This document shows, piece by piece, positions 17,010 through 28,465 of a stretch of DNA of 64,000 nt. Numbering within the stretch: position 1 is the first letter of the stretch; each line of letters begins with the position of its first letter. The notes beneath the pieces are model-generated. The model was given only the letters and a program-made list of their open reading frames with translations, did no database searches and was not told the DNA's origin. The translations under genes were made by a program, and so were the position numbers. Source of the stretch: Blautia sp. AF19-10LB (GTDB lineage Bacteria > Bacillota > Clostridia > Lachnospirales > Lachnospiraceae); contig NZ_QTWS01000007.1 of NCBI RefSeq assembly GCF_003461245.1, forward strand, positions 60,115 to 124,114, given 5' to 3'.

Positions 17010-17037
17010 GTAACTGTTCTCTGTTCACATCCCGTAA
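17010..17037. repeat. Copy of a GTAAC..GTAAC intergenic palindromic motif (partial)
   Basis: GTAACTGTTCTCTGTTCACA followed by TCCCGTAAC resembles the perfect palindrome at 63912-63938 (shared ACTGTTC and TCTGTTCACA). It lies between atpC and its terminator. Two copies in one window suggest a dispersed genomic element, but this is tentative. Confidence 0.35.
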
Positions 17038-17062
17038 CCGGTTCATGTCTTAGCAGTTACTT

Positions 17063-17479
17063 TTATATATTTTTGCTGACACGAAGTCTTATCATCGCTC
17101 TTGCGAGTGCAGCCTGGCTTCTGTGATATTCCACAATGCTCTGTTTCTGACGCAGCTGCTCTTCCGCGCGGTCTCTTGCCTCTTCTGCTCTGCGGATATC
17201 AATCTCTTCCGGACGTTCCACAGTCAGGCAGAACAGTTTCGCACGGTTGTTGATCATCTCAACAAAACCTGAGCTTACTGCAACTGTCAGCCAGTTCCCT
17301 TCAGAATCCTCAAAGCGCATCTCACCCGGAACGATCGCACAGATCATATTGGCATGATGTGCCAGAAATTCCTTCTGTCCATCCTCGGCCGGGATGATCA
17401 GTGATTTGGCTCTTCCTGCAAAAAACTGTCTGTTGGCAGCATAAATTTCAAGTCCGAATGTACTTTCCATAAGCCTCAC
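17063..17479 (-). CDS. atpC: F1F0 ATP synthase epsilon subunit
   Basis: A 138-residue subunit of the F1 central stalk. The N-terminal beta-sandwich (YAANRQFFAGRAKSLIIPAE, GEMRFEDSEGNWLTVAVSSG) and the C-terminal helical hairpin (RRAEEARDRAEEQLRQKQ) are both present. It regulates rotation and hydrolysis by F1. It is the last gene of the atp operon, 3 nt after atpD. Confidence 0.93.
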   Translation of the reverse strand: MRLMESTFGLEIYAANRQFFAGRAKSLIIPAEDGQKEFLAHHANMICAIVPGEMRFEDSEGNWLTVAVSSGFVEMINNRAKLFCLTVERPEEIDIRRAEEARDRAEEQLRQKQSIVEYHRSQAALARAMIRLRVSKNI

Positions 17480-17482
17480 CCC

Positions 17483-19773
<2,291 letters not shown>

Positions 19774-19798
19774 AAGTTCCTCCTATGCAATCTCTGCT

Positions 19799-21322
19799 TT
19801 ATTTTGCGGCTGCACGATCCTTGAATTCATCTGCAACCTGAAGGATTTTATCTCCGAGTTCATCGCTTAAGACTTTGCTCTCATCGATTTCTTTGCCGAT
19901 TTCAGGATATACGTTGTCGAAGTATTCGAGCATATCCATCTGATATTTCTTCACAGCCTTCTTATCCACATGAACCAGCTTCTTGTGGGTCGCTGTCCAC
20001 AGTGTGATAACCTGCTGGTGGAGAGAAAGTGGATTACACAACGGCTGTTTCAGAAGTTCCATCAGGCATCCGCCATAAGCAAGCTGTGCTTTGGTCGCAT
20101 CATCCAGATCGGAACTGAACTGGGTGAATACTTCCATCTCACGGTACTGTGCCAGGTCGATACGGATACTTCCGGATGCTTTCTTCATTGCCTTGGTCTG
20201 CGCTGCACCACCAACTCGGGATACGGAAAGACCTACGTTGACCGCCGGTCTCATACCTGAGAAGAACAGGTCACTCTCGAGGAAGATCTGTCCGTCTGTG
20301 ATGGAAATTACGTTGGTAGGAATGTATGCGGATACATCTCCTGCCTGTGTCTCGATGATCGGAAGTGCTGTAATGGAACCTCCGCCCAGCTTATCACTCA
20401 GACGGCTGGAACGCTCCAGAAGTCTGGAATGAAGGTAGAATACGTCACCAGGATATGCTTCACGTCCCGGAGAACGCTCCAGAAGCAGTGACAGTGCACG
20501 ATATGCAACTGCATGCTTGCTCAGATCATCGTATACGATCAGGACATCCTTGCCTTTGTACATAAAGTACTCTGCAAGTGCTGTTCCTGCATAAGGAGCA
20601 ATGTACTGAAGCGGCGCACAGTCGCTTGCTGTTGAAGAAAATACTGTGGTATATTCCATAGCTCCATATTTCTCAAGGTTGGATACAACTTTGGCTACCG
20701 TAGATGCCTTCTGACCGATTGCCACATAAATACAAATCACATCCTTACCCTTCTGGTTCAGGATGGTATCGATTGCAAGGGAAGTCTTACCGGTCTGTCT
20801 GTCACCAATGATAAGTTCTCGCTGTCCTCGTCCGATTGGGAACATGGAATCAAGTGAAAGGATTCCTGTTTCCAGCGGTACATTTACGGATTTACGGTCA
20901 ATAATTCCAGGTGCCGGATTCTCTACCGGGCGATAATCCTGTTCTTTGATATCACCTTTTCCGTCAATCGGGGCTCCAAGAGCATTGACGATTCGTCCAA
21001 CGAAACCATCACCTACAGGTATACCTGCCTGTTTACCAGTTCTGGTTACTTTGGTTCCCTCCTTGATTCCGGTATCCTTACCAAACAGAATACATCCCAT
21101 GCTGTTTGTACGGATATCCTGAACCATTCCCTTGAGTCCGTTTTCAAATACTACAACCTCGCCATACATAGCGTGATCAATTCCATAAACAGTTGCAATT
21201 CCATCTCCTACGGAAATGACCGTTCCTACTTCCTGGTTCTGGCTGATTTCATCATAATTCTCTATTTCTTCTTTCAGAATGGAAATAATCTCATCTGGAT
21301 TGATTGCACTCAACGTGTTCAC
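19799..21322 (-). CDS. atpA: F1F0 ATP synthase alpha subunit
   Basis: A 507-residue non-catalytic nucleotide-binding subunit with P-loop [13 protein letters not shown] and the signature [17 protein letters not shown]. Its start overlaps the atpH stop by 4 nt (ATGA). The length is normal. Confidence 0.97.
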   Translation of the reverse strand: MNTLSAINPDEIISILKEEIENYDEISQNQEVGTVISVGDGIATVYGIDHAMYGEVVVFENGLKGMVQDIRTNSMGCILFGKDTGIKEGTKVTRTGKQAGIPVGDGFVGRIVNALGAPIDGKGDIKEQDYRPVENPAPGIIDRKSVNVPLETGILSLDSMFPIGRGQRELIIGDRQTGKTSLAIDTILNQKGKDVICIYVAIGQKASTVAKVVSNLEKYGAMEYTTVFSSTASDCAPLQYIAPYAGTALAEYFMYKGKDVLIVYDDLSKHAVAYRALSLLLERSPGREAYPGDVFYLHSRLLERSSRLSDKLGGGSITALPIIETQAGDVSAYIPTNVISITDGQIFLESDLFFSGMRPAVNVGLSVSRVGGAAQTKAMKKASGSIRIDLAQYREMEVFTQFSSDLDDATKAQLAYGGCLMELLKQPLCNPLSLHQQVITLWTATHKKLVHVDKKAVKKYQMDMLEYFDNVYPEIGKEIDESKVLSDELGDKILQVADEFKDRAAAK

Positions 21323-21831
21323 CTCCGGGTCAATTTCTGTTCCAGCTTGCGGTAACGTCCCCGCAGGCTCCAGTCATATTCGCTTCCGCCTGCCAGAAGG
21401 ACAAATCCTCCGATCAGGCTTTTATCTTCTATCATTTCTATTTCGGCTTTCTGCGCCCCAAATTCCCGGCATAAAAATGCTCTGATACCATCAAGCTGTG
21501 CATCCTTCGGTGCTGTTACATAACGCATGACTGCGTGTATGGTCTTCTCATGCTGTCGGCACAGTTCTTCGTAATCTTCAAAAATTTCCTCGATCAGATC
21601 AATTCTGTGATGCTTGCAGACGACCTTGATGAAACTCTTCATTTCCTCAGGGATCACTCTGTCGATCACTTTTTCCTTGATCTCAAATGGTACCAATGGG
21701 TTCTTCAGACTCTGTGCGAGTTCAGGAACCTTCCGAAATATTTCTTTTGTATTCTGTATGACCTTTCTGGAAACAGAAAGGTCATACAGAGTTTTTGCAT
21801 AATTAACGGCGGTCACTGTCATCTGGATCAC
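21319..21831 (-). CDS. atpH: F1F0 ATP synthase delta subunit
   Basis: A 170-residue stator subunit that attaches the b-subunit stalk to the top of F1. The N-terminal helical domain begins [20 protein letters not shown], and the C-terminal region [20 protein letters not shown] fits the family. The coding frame begins 29 nt inside the end of atpF and overlaps atpA by 4 nt, so the genes are translationally coupled. Confidence 0.92.
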   Translation of the reverse strand: MIQMTVTAVNYAKTLYDLSVSRKVIQNTKEIFRKVPELAQSLKNPLVPFEIKEKVIDRVIPEEMKSFIKVVCKHHRIDLIEEIFEDYEELCRQHEKTIHAVMRYVTAPKDAQLDGIRAFLCREFGAQKAEIEMIEDKSLIGGFVLLAGGSEYDWSLRGRYRKLEQKLTRR

Positions 21832-22312
21832 CTGCTTTTTCTATAAATTGGTCATACAAGGATAAATCCTGGTCTGCTCCACTGTTTTTACCAATAATTT
21901 TACCGGCAGCTTCCATAGCAAGAGAGGCAACATCATCTTTCATCTGACGCATAGCATTCTCGCGCTCTGTGTTGATGTCCTCCTGCGCTTTGGCAAGCAT
22001 TGCAGATACCTTTGCCTGTGTATCTTCCACAGTTTTGTCTGCCTGTGCTTTGGCTTCTTTTCTGGCCTGCTCCATAATCTGGAAGGATTCTTCTCTGGCG
22101 GATTTCAACGCACCCTCATACTGTTCCTTAAGTGCCTTCGCCTGATCCTCCTGCTCCTTTGCTCCTGCAAACTGCTGATCGATCATAGCCTTTCTTACGT
22201 CCATCACTTTGATGATCGGTCCGAATAAAAACTTCTTCATCAATAAATAAAGAACTAACAGGTTGATGATCGTAAAGACAAGGTTGATGTCAATTTTTAT
22301 CACCTGGTCCAC
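21803..22312 (-). CDS. atpF: F1F0 ATP synthase b subunit
   Basis: A 169-residue peripheral stalk subunit with one N-terminal membrane helix (LVFTIINLLVLYLLMKKFLF) and a long Ala/Glu/Lys-rich coiled coil (QEDQAKALKEQYEGALKSAR). The end overlaps atpH by 29 nt. Confidence 0.94.
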   Translation of the reverse strand: MDQVIKIDINLVFTIINLLVLYLLMKKFLFGPIIKVMDVRKAMIDQQFAGAKEQEDQAKALKEQYEGALKSAREESFQIMEQARKEAKAQADKTVEDTQAKVSAMLAKAQEDINTERENAMRQMKDDVASLAMEAAGKIIGKNSGADQDLSLYDQFIEKAGDPDDSDRR

Positions 22313-22343
22313 CTGCCTCTCTGTATTTTTCGGTTCTTTATCA

Positions 22344-22568
22344 TTAGCCCAGCATGATGATGATCAGAAGTCCGATTACGAAACCGTAAATAGCTGTTGC
22401 CTCGGCAAGGGCACAACCTAACAGCAGGTTCTTACTGATCTTGCTCTCTGCTTCCGGCTGTCTTGCGATAGCTTCAACTGCCTTGGAAGTTGCGATACCA
22501 ATACCAATACCTGCTCCAATACCTGTAAGAACTGCGATAGCTGCTCCGATTGCTACTAATGTTGACAT
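22344..22568 (-). CDS. atpE: F1F0 ATP synthase c subunit (ring proteolipid)
   Basis: A 74-residue hairpin of two membrane helices. The polar loop ARQPE and the ion-binding Glu in CALAEATAIYG are present. The Na+-ligand signature of Ilyobacter/Acetobacterium c subunits (a Gln in helix 1, and Ser directly after the Glu) is absent: helix 1 reads GIGAGIGIGIATS and the Glu is followed by Ala. This points to H+ coupling, by inference. The start at 22568 follows AGGAGG; the in-frame ATG at 22595 is upstream of that site and is rejected. Confidence 0.95.
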   Translation of the reverse strand: MSTLVAIGAAIAVLTGIGAGIGIGIATSKAVEAIARQPEAESKISKNLLLGCALAEATAIYGFVIGLLIIIMLG

Positions 22569-22608
22569 ACTTTTTTCCTCCTGAATAGATATCAAATTTT
22601 CTTTTGTC

Positions 22609-23274
22609 TTACTCGATTGCTTCCTTGATGAACAAGGATGTTAAAAATACAAATACATAAGCCTGTATGAATCCGTCAAAGAAATCAAAATACAGACTGA
22701 ACGGTATGGGAAGAATTGCCGGACATATAAATTCAAGCAATTTCATTACAACAAAGCTTCCCAGAACATTACCAAATAATCGCATACACAGAGATGTTGG
22801 TCTGATCGCAAGCTCCAGAATATTGATCGGAAGCATGATCGGCACAGGCTCTGCAAAGCTCTTAAGGAATCCCTTAAGTCCTCTCTTATGAAATCCTGCA
22901 TATTCGATCAGAATAATGCTCATAAGCGACAATGCTATGGTAACATTCATGTCCTTTGTCGGTGGTGTAAACCCAAACACACCTGCTATATTGGCTATTC
23001 CAATGAAAATTACGGTTGACATCAGATAAGGGACATACCGTTTTCCCTCTTCTCCCAGAATTCCCACAAAGAAATCCTGAAGGAAACTTACTCCTGATTC
23101 CAGAAGAAGCTGTTTTTTGCCTGGATTCTCGACTTTAAGATTTCGAACCAGTATCAGAGAAAGTATTACCAGAACGGCCATAATGACCCAGGTAACCGCG
23201 ACGCTCTCTGCAATCGGTATTCCGCCGAACACTGGTATCGTAAACAATGTCTTGCTCTCAAGCTCTTCTGCCAA
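22609..23274 (-). CDS. atpB: F1F0 ATP synthase a subunit
   Basis: A 221-residue membrane subunit forming the ion half-channels. The essential Arg lies in LELAIRPTSLCMRLFGNVLG, and about five to six hydrophobic segments are visible. The reading frame begins with a TTG at 23274. Its ribosome site is poor: GGGGA is about 14 nt away and AAGGAGG about 28 nt away. A short frame (MTDRYDQYVGSVGEKEG) with its own AAAGGA site begins at 23351 and runs out of frame across this start, so coupling to an upstream ORF is possible. Confidence 0.92.
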   Translation of the reverse strand: MAEELESKTLFTIPVFGGIPIAESVAVTWVIMAVLVILSLILVRNLKVENPGKKQLLLESGVSFLQDFFVGILGEEGKRYVPYLMSTVIFIGIANIAGVFGFTPPTKDMNVTIALSLMSIILIEYAGFHKRGLKGFLKSFAEPVPIMLPINILELAIRPTSLCMRLFGNVLGSFVVMKLLEFICPAILPIPFSLYFDFFDGFIQAYVFVFLTSLFIKEAIE

Positions 23275-23362
23275 TGTGGCTGATAAATTCCCCGTCTTTC
23301 TCCCTCCTTTTCTCCGACCGAACCAACATATTGGTCATACCGGTCTGTCATTTGATTCCTTT

Positions 23363-23390
23363 ATTTTACGCTTTGTCAAAAAAAAGTCAA
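23363..23390 (-). promoter_or_regulatory. Promoter of the ATP synthase operon
   Basis: On the minus strand TTGACT (23390-23385) and TAAAAT (23368-23363) are spaced by 16 nt, about 90 nt before atpB. No atpI gene is present upstream. Confidence 0.65.
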
Positions 23391-23464
23391 TATCCATTCT
23401 CCCCATTTTGTCCGAAAAGATCAGCCGATTCTATACACATTGCACAATTATATTAAATATAATC

Positions 23465-24433
23465 TCATATTATAAGTGAGACCTCTCCATAGGCTAAAAT
23501 AGACAAAGAGCCGTCAGACTCCTGTACTTTGAGCCTTCCGTCCGGACAGATCTCCAGTGCCTTCGCCTTACGGATATCCTGCCCGTCCACGATCTGGATC
23601 TCCCTTCCCGGGACAAGATTCTGCTGGATATATTCAGGAGGTAAACGCAGCTCTCTTGTCTCTTCCAGAAGGGCATTGATGATCTCAGCGGCAAGACGGT
23701 TACGATCCAGTCCTGCTGCCGCTTCCCGGTTCTCATACAGGGCTCCGGCGACATTCCTGATCTCAGACGGATATCCGCCCTCTGCCTCATACAGATTCAG
23801 CCCGATCCCAACTACGGCAAAGTCAATATCTCCGCTCTCAAAGTCTGTGACAGCTTCTGTCAGGATGCCGCAGACCTTCTTCTCATTGTAATAGAGGTCA
23901 TTCACCCACTTGATTCCAAGTGAGATACCAGTAGTCCGAAGGACAGCCTTATAGACTGCCACAGCCGCCTCTGCGGTGAGCAGAAGGCTCTCCTTGAGGC
24001 TCCCGCGAGGTTTAAGGATAACACTGAGATAGAGTCCTGCTTCCTCCGGAGAATAGAAGCTTCTGCCTCTCCGTCCTCTTCCTGCTGTCTGCTTCCCTGC
24101 CACAACGCATCCACCATGACCGGCAAGTCCGGTTACCGCCGCTTCCTTCGCGGCACGGTTGGTCGAGTCGATCTCCTGATATACCTTCAGATAAACTTCC
24201 GGTGAAACTAAAAAGGGCTGTATTGCTTCCATGGAAAGACGATGACTGTCCTTCACCAGCATATAGCCCTTATTCTGTCCTGCCTCTATTGTATATCCTT
24301 CTTCCCTCAGGGACTTCACCGCCTTCCAGATCGCAGCTCTGGTACAGTGAAGTTCCTCGGCAAGTTTCTCTCCAGAAAGAGTTTCCCCCTTCTGCTGTTC
24401 TAATATTCCTAAAAGTTTAGATTTTACCGTCAT
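23465..24433 (-). CDS. birA: Bifunctional biotin--protein ligase / biotin operon repressor BirA
   Basis: A 322-residue protein. An N-terminal winged helix (LAEELHCTRAAIWKAVKSLR) binds biotin-operon DNA. The ligase domain has the biotinoyl-AMP loop GRGRRGRSFYSPE and KWVNDLYYNEKKVCGILTEA, and the C-terminal domain is SH3-like. It activates biotin and transfers it to carboxylase/decarboxylase carriers. The start is ATG 24433 with GGAGAG 5-6 nt upstream. It overlaps the WYL regulator gene by 17 nt, so the two are co-expressed. Confidence 0.93.
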   Translation of the reverse strand: MTVKSKLLGILEQQKGETLSGEKLAEELHCTRAAIWKAVKSLREEGYTIEAGQNKGYMLVKDSHRLSMEAIQPFLVSPEVYLKVYQEIDSTNRAAKEAAVTGLAGHGGCVVAGKQTAGRGRRGRSFYSPEEAGLYLSVILKPRGSLKESLLLTAEAAVAVYKAVLRTTGISLGIKWVNDLYYNEKKVCGILTEAVTDFESGDIDFAVVGIGLNLYEAEGGYPSEIRNVAGALYENREAAAGLDRNRLAAEIINALLEETRELRLPPEYIQQNLVPGREIQIVDGQDIRKAKALEICPDGRLKVQESDGSLSILAYGEVSLII

Positions 24434-25427
24434 ATTTCTCTCCATAATTCTTAAGGGTCTTCTTGAGAAATGATACATATTCCCTGCGGATATTCTCCGG
24501 TGATACGATCACGGCTCCTGTACCCAGTCCTGCAAGCCAGCCAAAAAACTGTGTACTGACCTTGATCTGTGCCTGCATGGAAAAATGATTCTCATCCTTG
24601 GGGATCAGCATGACATCCTGACCAAAACGGTCAAGCACAACGCCTACAAACTGATTCTCAAACTCCATCCGGACACTTCTCTCCTTCCCTCCGAACATCC
24701 CGAAAGTACTGGAAGAGAACTTCCCGAGATCAAAATCCCTGAAAATATTGCCGCCATTTCTCTTCTGCTTCTCAATTACCTCTACCTGCATCATCTTGTC
24801 CACGCGATAATGCTTCACAACTCCGCTTCGCTCATCCAGTCCCAGAAGATAGTAATTCTCATTCTTCCAGATCATCTTCCACGGGCTGGCCTGATACCAC
24901 TCTCCATTCTTCTTGGGTTTCAGTTCCTTGGACAGAGTCCATTCGTAATAATGAAAACGGATCTGTCTGTTCCTGGACATGCCGTCATAGATCGTCTGGA
25001 TGTTGCTGTATATCTCCTCGTTGACTGTCTTATTGCCTGGTTCGATAAAAAGCTGCTCACGGAGTTTCTTTGCAGCTTCCGGGATAACAAGGCTCTCCAG
25101 TTTGCGGAGCAGTTCTCTGGATTTCTTCTGTGTGACAAATCTGGAAGACTGTACTGCATCCATCAGGAACTTCACTTCCGGAAGCTGGAACTTCCGGTTC
25201 GCTATATAGAAACCGCCAACCTTCCCACGGCGGTTGCGGATATCAAGTCCATAGATCCTCAGTGCCTCAATGTCATCGTAAACTGTCTTGCGCTCGACAC
25301 TGATCCCGTATCCTCTGAGATACTGTGCCATATCCTTCGCAGATATGGGATGCTCCTCATCTGTCCGCTCCAGCAGCACATCCATCAGGTATAATATTTT
25401 GAGTTTCTGGTTAAATGATTTCGGCAT
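24417..25427 (-). CDS. HTH/WYL-domain transcriptional regulator
   Basis: A 336-residue regulator. The N-terminal winged helix (HTH_11 type; AKDMAQYLRGYGISVERKTVYDD, here split by the family's usual loop) precedes a WYL domain near residues 150-230 (WYQASPWKMIWKNENYYLLG, then the RVDKMMQVEV segment). A C-terminal WCX-like extension follows. WYL proteins sense nucleic-acid or nucleotide ligands and commonly repress neighbouring genes. The target here is unknown. Confidence 0.88.
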   Translation of the reverse strand: MPKSFNQKLKILYLMDVLLERTDEEHPISAKDMAQYLRGYGISVERKTVYDDIEALRIYGLDIRNRRGKVGGFYIANRKFQLPEVKFLMDAVQSSRFVTQKKSRELLRKLESLVIPEAAKKLREQLFIEPGNKTVNEEIYSNIQTIYDGMSRNRQIRFHYYEWTLSKELKPKKNGEWYQASPWKMIWKNENYYLLGLDERSGVVKHYRVDKMMQVEVIEKQKRNGGNIFRDFDLGKFSSSTFGMFGGKERSVRMEFENQFVGVVLDRFGQDVMLIPKDENHFSMQAQIKVSTQFFGWLAGLGTGAVIVSPENIRREYVSFLKKTLKNYGEKYDGKI

Positions 25428-25449
25428 GTATTGTCTGTTATCCTTCTTA

Positions 25450-25692
25450 TTACTTGTCAGTCAGTGCTGCTACCACACCGGAATATACTACCACAAATGC
25501 CAGTGCCATCGCAATCCTGTCAGCAGAATGCACATCGATCTTCATGACCATGGCACCCAGGATCATGATCTCCACTGTTACCAGTATTCCGAGTATCATT
25601 GCCATGACATTGGAAAATTTCTTCTTCTCTGTATGGCTCTCTCTGTTCTCTGTCTCGTAGTGTCTCTTTGCTGTTTCTGCTGTGTTCATCAT
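25450..25692 (-). CDS. Small two-helix membrane protein of unknown function
   Basis: An 80-residue protein: a charged N-terminus (ETENRESHTEKKKF) followed by two membrane segments (VMAMILGILVTVEIMILGAM and IAMALAFVVVYSGVVAAL). The start at 25692 follows GGGGA by about 7 nt. Upstream DNA contains an imperfect palindrome, GAATATTTGTTC (25734-25745) against GAACATATTTTC (25747-25758), matching at 10 of 12 arm positions, so regulation by a dimeric repressor is plausible. The family is not recognised. Confidence 0.65.
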   Translation of the reverse strand: MMNTAETAKRHYETENRESHTEKKKFSNVMAMILGILVTVEIMILGAMVMKIDVHSADRIAMALAFVVVYSGVVAALTDK

Positions 25693-25841
25693 AGTAAGAT
25701 CCCCTTTATATCGTATTATGGTTTGAGAATTTCGAATATTTGTTCTGAACATATTTTCCGAACATCTTTTCGATATAAAGAGTATCTCATATTAAATGTC
25801 CAATAAAACGGGACGAACTTAAATTTCAGAATATATGTTCA

Positions 25842-26300
25842 CTATTTATTTGCGAACACAATTTTATCCACATGATACGTCCCCTGATCCACGCTCATGA
25901 CAGCCATCGTGGCCTCCTGCCCAAAACGGCTTCTTCCACAGCTTCCCGGATTCAGCCACAATCTGCCGTCGACCATTTTTTCAGAATAACTGTGCGTATG
26001 ACCAAAGATCACGACCTGGGCACTGCCAAGCTCCCATGCCACATCTTTTTTGTTGTGTGTCATAAAAAATTTCACACCTTCTATAGTGAAACGAAGTGTC
26101 TTTGCAATCCCCTCAGCCCAGTCTCTGTCATTATTTCCTCTTACGACATAGATGGAACCAAGGCAACGGATCCTGTCAAGAAGTTCCGGTCTGTCCACAT
26201 CACCTGCATGCAGAATGCAGTCACATGTTTTGAGGATTTCCAGGACTTCCGGTCTTAATAAACCATGAGTGTCTGAAATGATGCCAATTTTTTTTGCCAT
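25842..26300 (-). CDS. YfcE/MJ0936-type metallophosphoesterase
   Basis: A 152-residue single-domain calcineurin-like phosphoesterase. Metal ligands are complete: ISDTHG (DxH), HAGDVD (GD), VRGNND (GN), MTHNK and IFGHTHSY (GHxH). Family members hydrolyse phosphodiesters such as bis-pNPP; the cellular substrate is unknown. It is cytoplasmic, of normal length, and starts with an ATG at 26300. Confidence 0.9.
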   Translation of the reverse strand: MAKKIGIISDTHGLLRPEVLEILKTCDCILHAGDVDRPELLDRIRCLGSIYVVRGNNDRDWAEGIAKTLRFTIEGVKFFMTHNKKDVAWELGSAQVVIFGHTHSYSEKMVDGRLWLNPGSCGRSRFGQEATMAVMSVDQGTYHVDKIVFANK

Positions 26301-26338
26301 ATGATGTCACTTCCTTTCTTTCAGATCTGATGATATTA

Positions 26339-26812
26339 TCAGTAGCCCTCTCTGCGTCTTTCCTTTCGGAGTTCATTACGCTTCTGTGCCCCGAGCCACT
26401 CAGCTTTCTCGGATTCCGTTTCAACGATCAGACCGGGAACTTCGACCTTGTTGTCGTTTTCATCCAGTGCGACCATGACTTCATAGGCACGGTTGATGAC
26501 CCTGCGTGTTCCGTCAGGACTTTCTACATAAGTATCGATCCGTACTTCCATGGAAGTTCTTCCGACGTAAGTCAGCTTTCCGATCAGGACCACGGTGTCT
26601 CCCAGATAGGCTCCTGCCTTAAAATTCAGATTGTCCACACAGGCAGTCGTCACGATCGTTCCTGCATGTCTGTACGCTACGATCCCCGCCATCTCATCGA
26701 TCCACTGCATCAGAACTCCGCCAAAGAGCCTGCCGTAACCGTTGATGTGCTTATTCATGATGAGATAAGTATTTTCGGTACGGGAATCCTCCATATGTTT
26801 CATCTTTCTCAT
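26339..26812 (-). CDS. Acyl-CoA thioesterase, single hotdog domain
   Basis: A 157-residue YkhA/BACH-like hotdog protein with MNKHINGYGRLFGGVLMQWIDEM near residues 19-41, where the Asp/Glu of the hotdog helix acts in catalysis, and GRTSMEVRIDTYVE in the beta sheet. It would hydrolyse acyl-CoA to CoA and free acid. Several ATG codons near the N-terminus (26812, 26803, 26794) leave the exact start uncertain. Confidence 0.87.
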   Translation of the reverse strand: MRKMKHMEDSRTENTYLIMNKHINGYGRLFGGVLMQWIDEMAGIVAYRHAGTIVTTACVDNLNFKAGAYLGDTVVLIGKLTYVGRTSMEVRIDTYVESPDGTRRVINRAYEVMVALDENDNKVEVPGLIVETESEKAEWLGAQKRNELRKERRREGY

Positions 26813-26833
26813 ATTTTTTCTCTTTTCTTATAA

Positions 26834-27751
26834 CTATAATCCCTGTTTCTGAAACTGTGCGGCTGCTTTTTCATATTCCGGCATCAGCACGCCGTATTCT
26901 CTGCCCATACGCACAACTTCATATACAAGTCCGTCAATCTCAGACTGCTTTCCTGCCATAACATCTCTCTGCATGGATGTTGTTGATTCCGGTGCGAGAT
27001 TTGAAAGGATCCTGAGGTTTCGTTCCACAAGGTCTTCTTCAAATTCAATTCCCATTGCATGGGACAAATTAACGATCTCACGCATCAGTTCGCAGATCAT
27101 CTCACGTTTCTCGCCTTCCTGCTGAAAATCAACTGCCGTGGCATTGTAATATAAACCTGCCGTTCCGATCGGTGATACGTAGGAAAACTTCACCATCGCA
27201 TCTCTGCGGATATCCGGTGAAAGAATCACTTCCAGATCTTCGGATGCCATATCCCGTGCGATCGCTCTCATGCTTTCTGTCTCTTCAGAAGGAGTCCGCG
27301 CGCCAAAAACAACTCGAAGGATCTTGCCATGACGAAGGATCACTCCCGGCTCCTCGATCGCCGCTGATACATAGATGCATCCATCCGGTACGGTGAGATC
27401 CGGAAATTCTTTCTGTAATCTGCCGCCGGTTCCATAAATATTCAGGATTGGAAGAACTACTGTCTCCGGTCCGGCAATCCTGCGGATATCCGGGATCAGA
27501 TCCGTCAGGGAATAGCCCTTGACACACACCAGGATCACATCTGGCTGCTCTGTGTATTCTTCCATCCGGCATGCTTTGACAGGAATGGTCTCTTCTTTTC
27601 CATCCCAGAGCTGCCTCATGGTAAGTCCCTGTTTCTGCATCGCCTCAAGATGGCTGCCTCTCGCGATCAGAGTTACGTCCTTTTCTGCTTTTGTAAGATA
27701 AAATCCAAGAGTCCCTCCGGTTCCTCCTGCCCCGATGATTGCGTATTTCAC
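26834..27751 (-). CDS. Ketopantoate reductase (ApbA/PanE) family protein
   Basis: A 305-residue NADPH-dependent reductase. The Rossmann motif IIGAGGTGGTLG is at the N-terminus, and the family Lys/Asn/Ser/Glu region appears as DAMVKFSYVSPIGTAGLYYN and SSMQRDVMAGKQSEIDGL-like sequence. In pantothenate synthesis it converts 2-dehydropantoate to pantoate. Many Clostridia paralogs have unknown 2-keto acid substrates and no pan genes are nearby, so the specific reaction is not assigned. Confidence 0.85.
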   Translation of the reverse strand: MKYAIIGAGGTGGTLGFYLTKAEKDVTLIARGSHLEAMQKQGLTMRQLWDGKEETIPVKACRMEEYTEQPDVILVCVKGYSLTDLIPDIRRIAGPETVVLPILNIYGTGGRLQKEFPDLTVPDGCIYVSAAIEEPGVILRHGKILRVVFGARTPSEETESMRAIARDMASEDLEVILSPDIRRDAMVKFSYVSPIGTAGLYYNATAVDFQQEGEKREMICELMREIVNLSHAMGIEFEEDLVERNLRILSNLAPESTTSMQRDVMAGKQSEIDGLVYEVVRMGREYGVLMPEYEKAAAQFQKQGL

Positions 27752-27785
27752 ACCAGATTCCTCCTTTGATCACTTGTATTATGTT

Positions 27786-27819
27786 TCAAAACAGGCTCCT
27801 CATATAGTGAGGAGCCTGG
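27786..27819 (-). terminator. Terminator of the upp-nth transcript
   Basis: CAGGCTCCTCA (27792-27802) pairs perfectly with TGAGGAGCCTG (27808-27818) around TATAG. On the minus strand TTTTG follows. Confidence 0.85.
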
Positions 27820-27822
27820 TCG

Positions 27823-28455
27823 TTATATATTCTTCTGGCAGATATCCTCCAGACAGCATTTATCACAATATGGCTTTGTCCGTGCAGTACAGACTTCTCT
27901 TCCGTGGCAAACAAGACGATGGCAAAAATCACTGCCTTCTTCCGGCGGAATGATCTTCCACAGAGCCATCTCCACTTTCTTAGGATCCTTGATGCCGTCA
28001 ACCAGACCGATACGGTTCGTCAGACGGATACAGTGTGTGTCTGTCACAATCGCCGGTTTGCCAAAGACATCTCCCATGATCAGGTTTGCGCTCTTGCGTC
28101 CTACACCCGGGAGTTTGAGAAGTTCTTCGAATGTGGTCGGGATGTTGTCATTGTACTGCTCATGAAGGATCCGCATACACGCGCTGATATCCCTCGCCTT
28201 ACTCTTGCCAAGACCGCAGGGACGGACGATTGCCTCGATCTCCTCCGGTTCTGCTGCTGCAAGAGAAGCTACGTCAGGATATTTTGCATAAAGATCCTCT
28301 ACGACTACATTGACCCTCGCATCCGTACACTGGGCTGCCAGTCTCACGCTCACAAGAAGCTTCCACGCCTGGTCATAATCCAGTGTGCATCCTGCATCCG
28401 GGTATTCCTTCTTAAGTCTGTCGATCACTTCCAGTGCCAGTTCTTCTTTGGTCAT
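27823..28455 (-). CDS. nth: Endonuclease III (DNA glycosylase/AP lyase)
   Basis: A 210-residue base-excision-repair enzyme. The HhH motif LPGVGRKSANLIMG with catalytic Lys and the later catalytic Asp in VTDTHCIRLTNRIG are visible. The C-terminal 4Fe-4S ligands are spaced C-x7-C-x2-C-x5-C (CTARTKPYCDKCCLEDIC), one residue longer at the first gap than E. coli Nth. The start at 28455 follows AAGGAG by 6 nt and lies 10 nt after the upp stop. A longer in-frame extension overlaps upp and is rejected. Confidence 0.93.
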   Translation of the reverse strand: MTKEELALEVIDRLKKEYPDAGCTLDYDQAWKLLVSVRLAAQCTDARVNVVVEDLYAKYPDVASLAAAEPEEIEAIVRPCGLGKSKARDISACMRILHEQYNDNIPTTFEELLKLPGVGRKSANLIMGDVFGKPAIVTDTHCIRLTNRIGLVDGIKDPKKVEMALWKIIPPEEGSDFCHRLVCHGREVCTARTKPYCDKCCLEDICQKNI

Positions 28456-28465
28456 TCTGCGCTCC

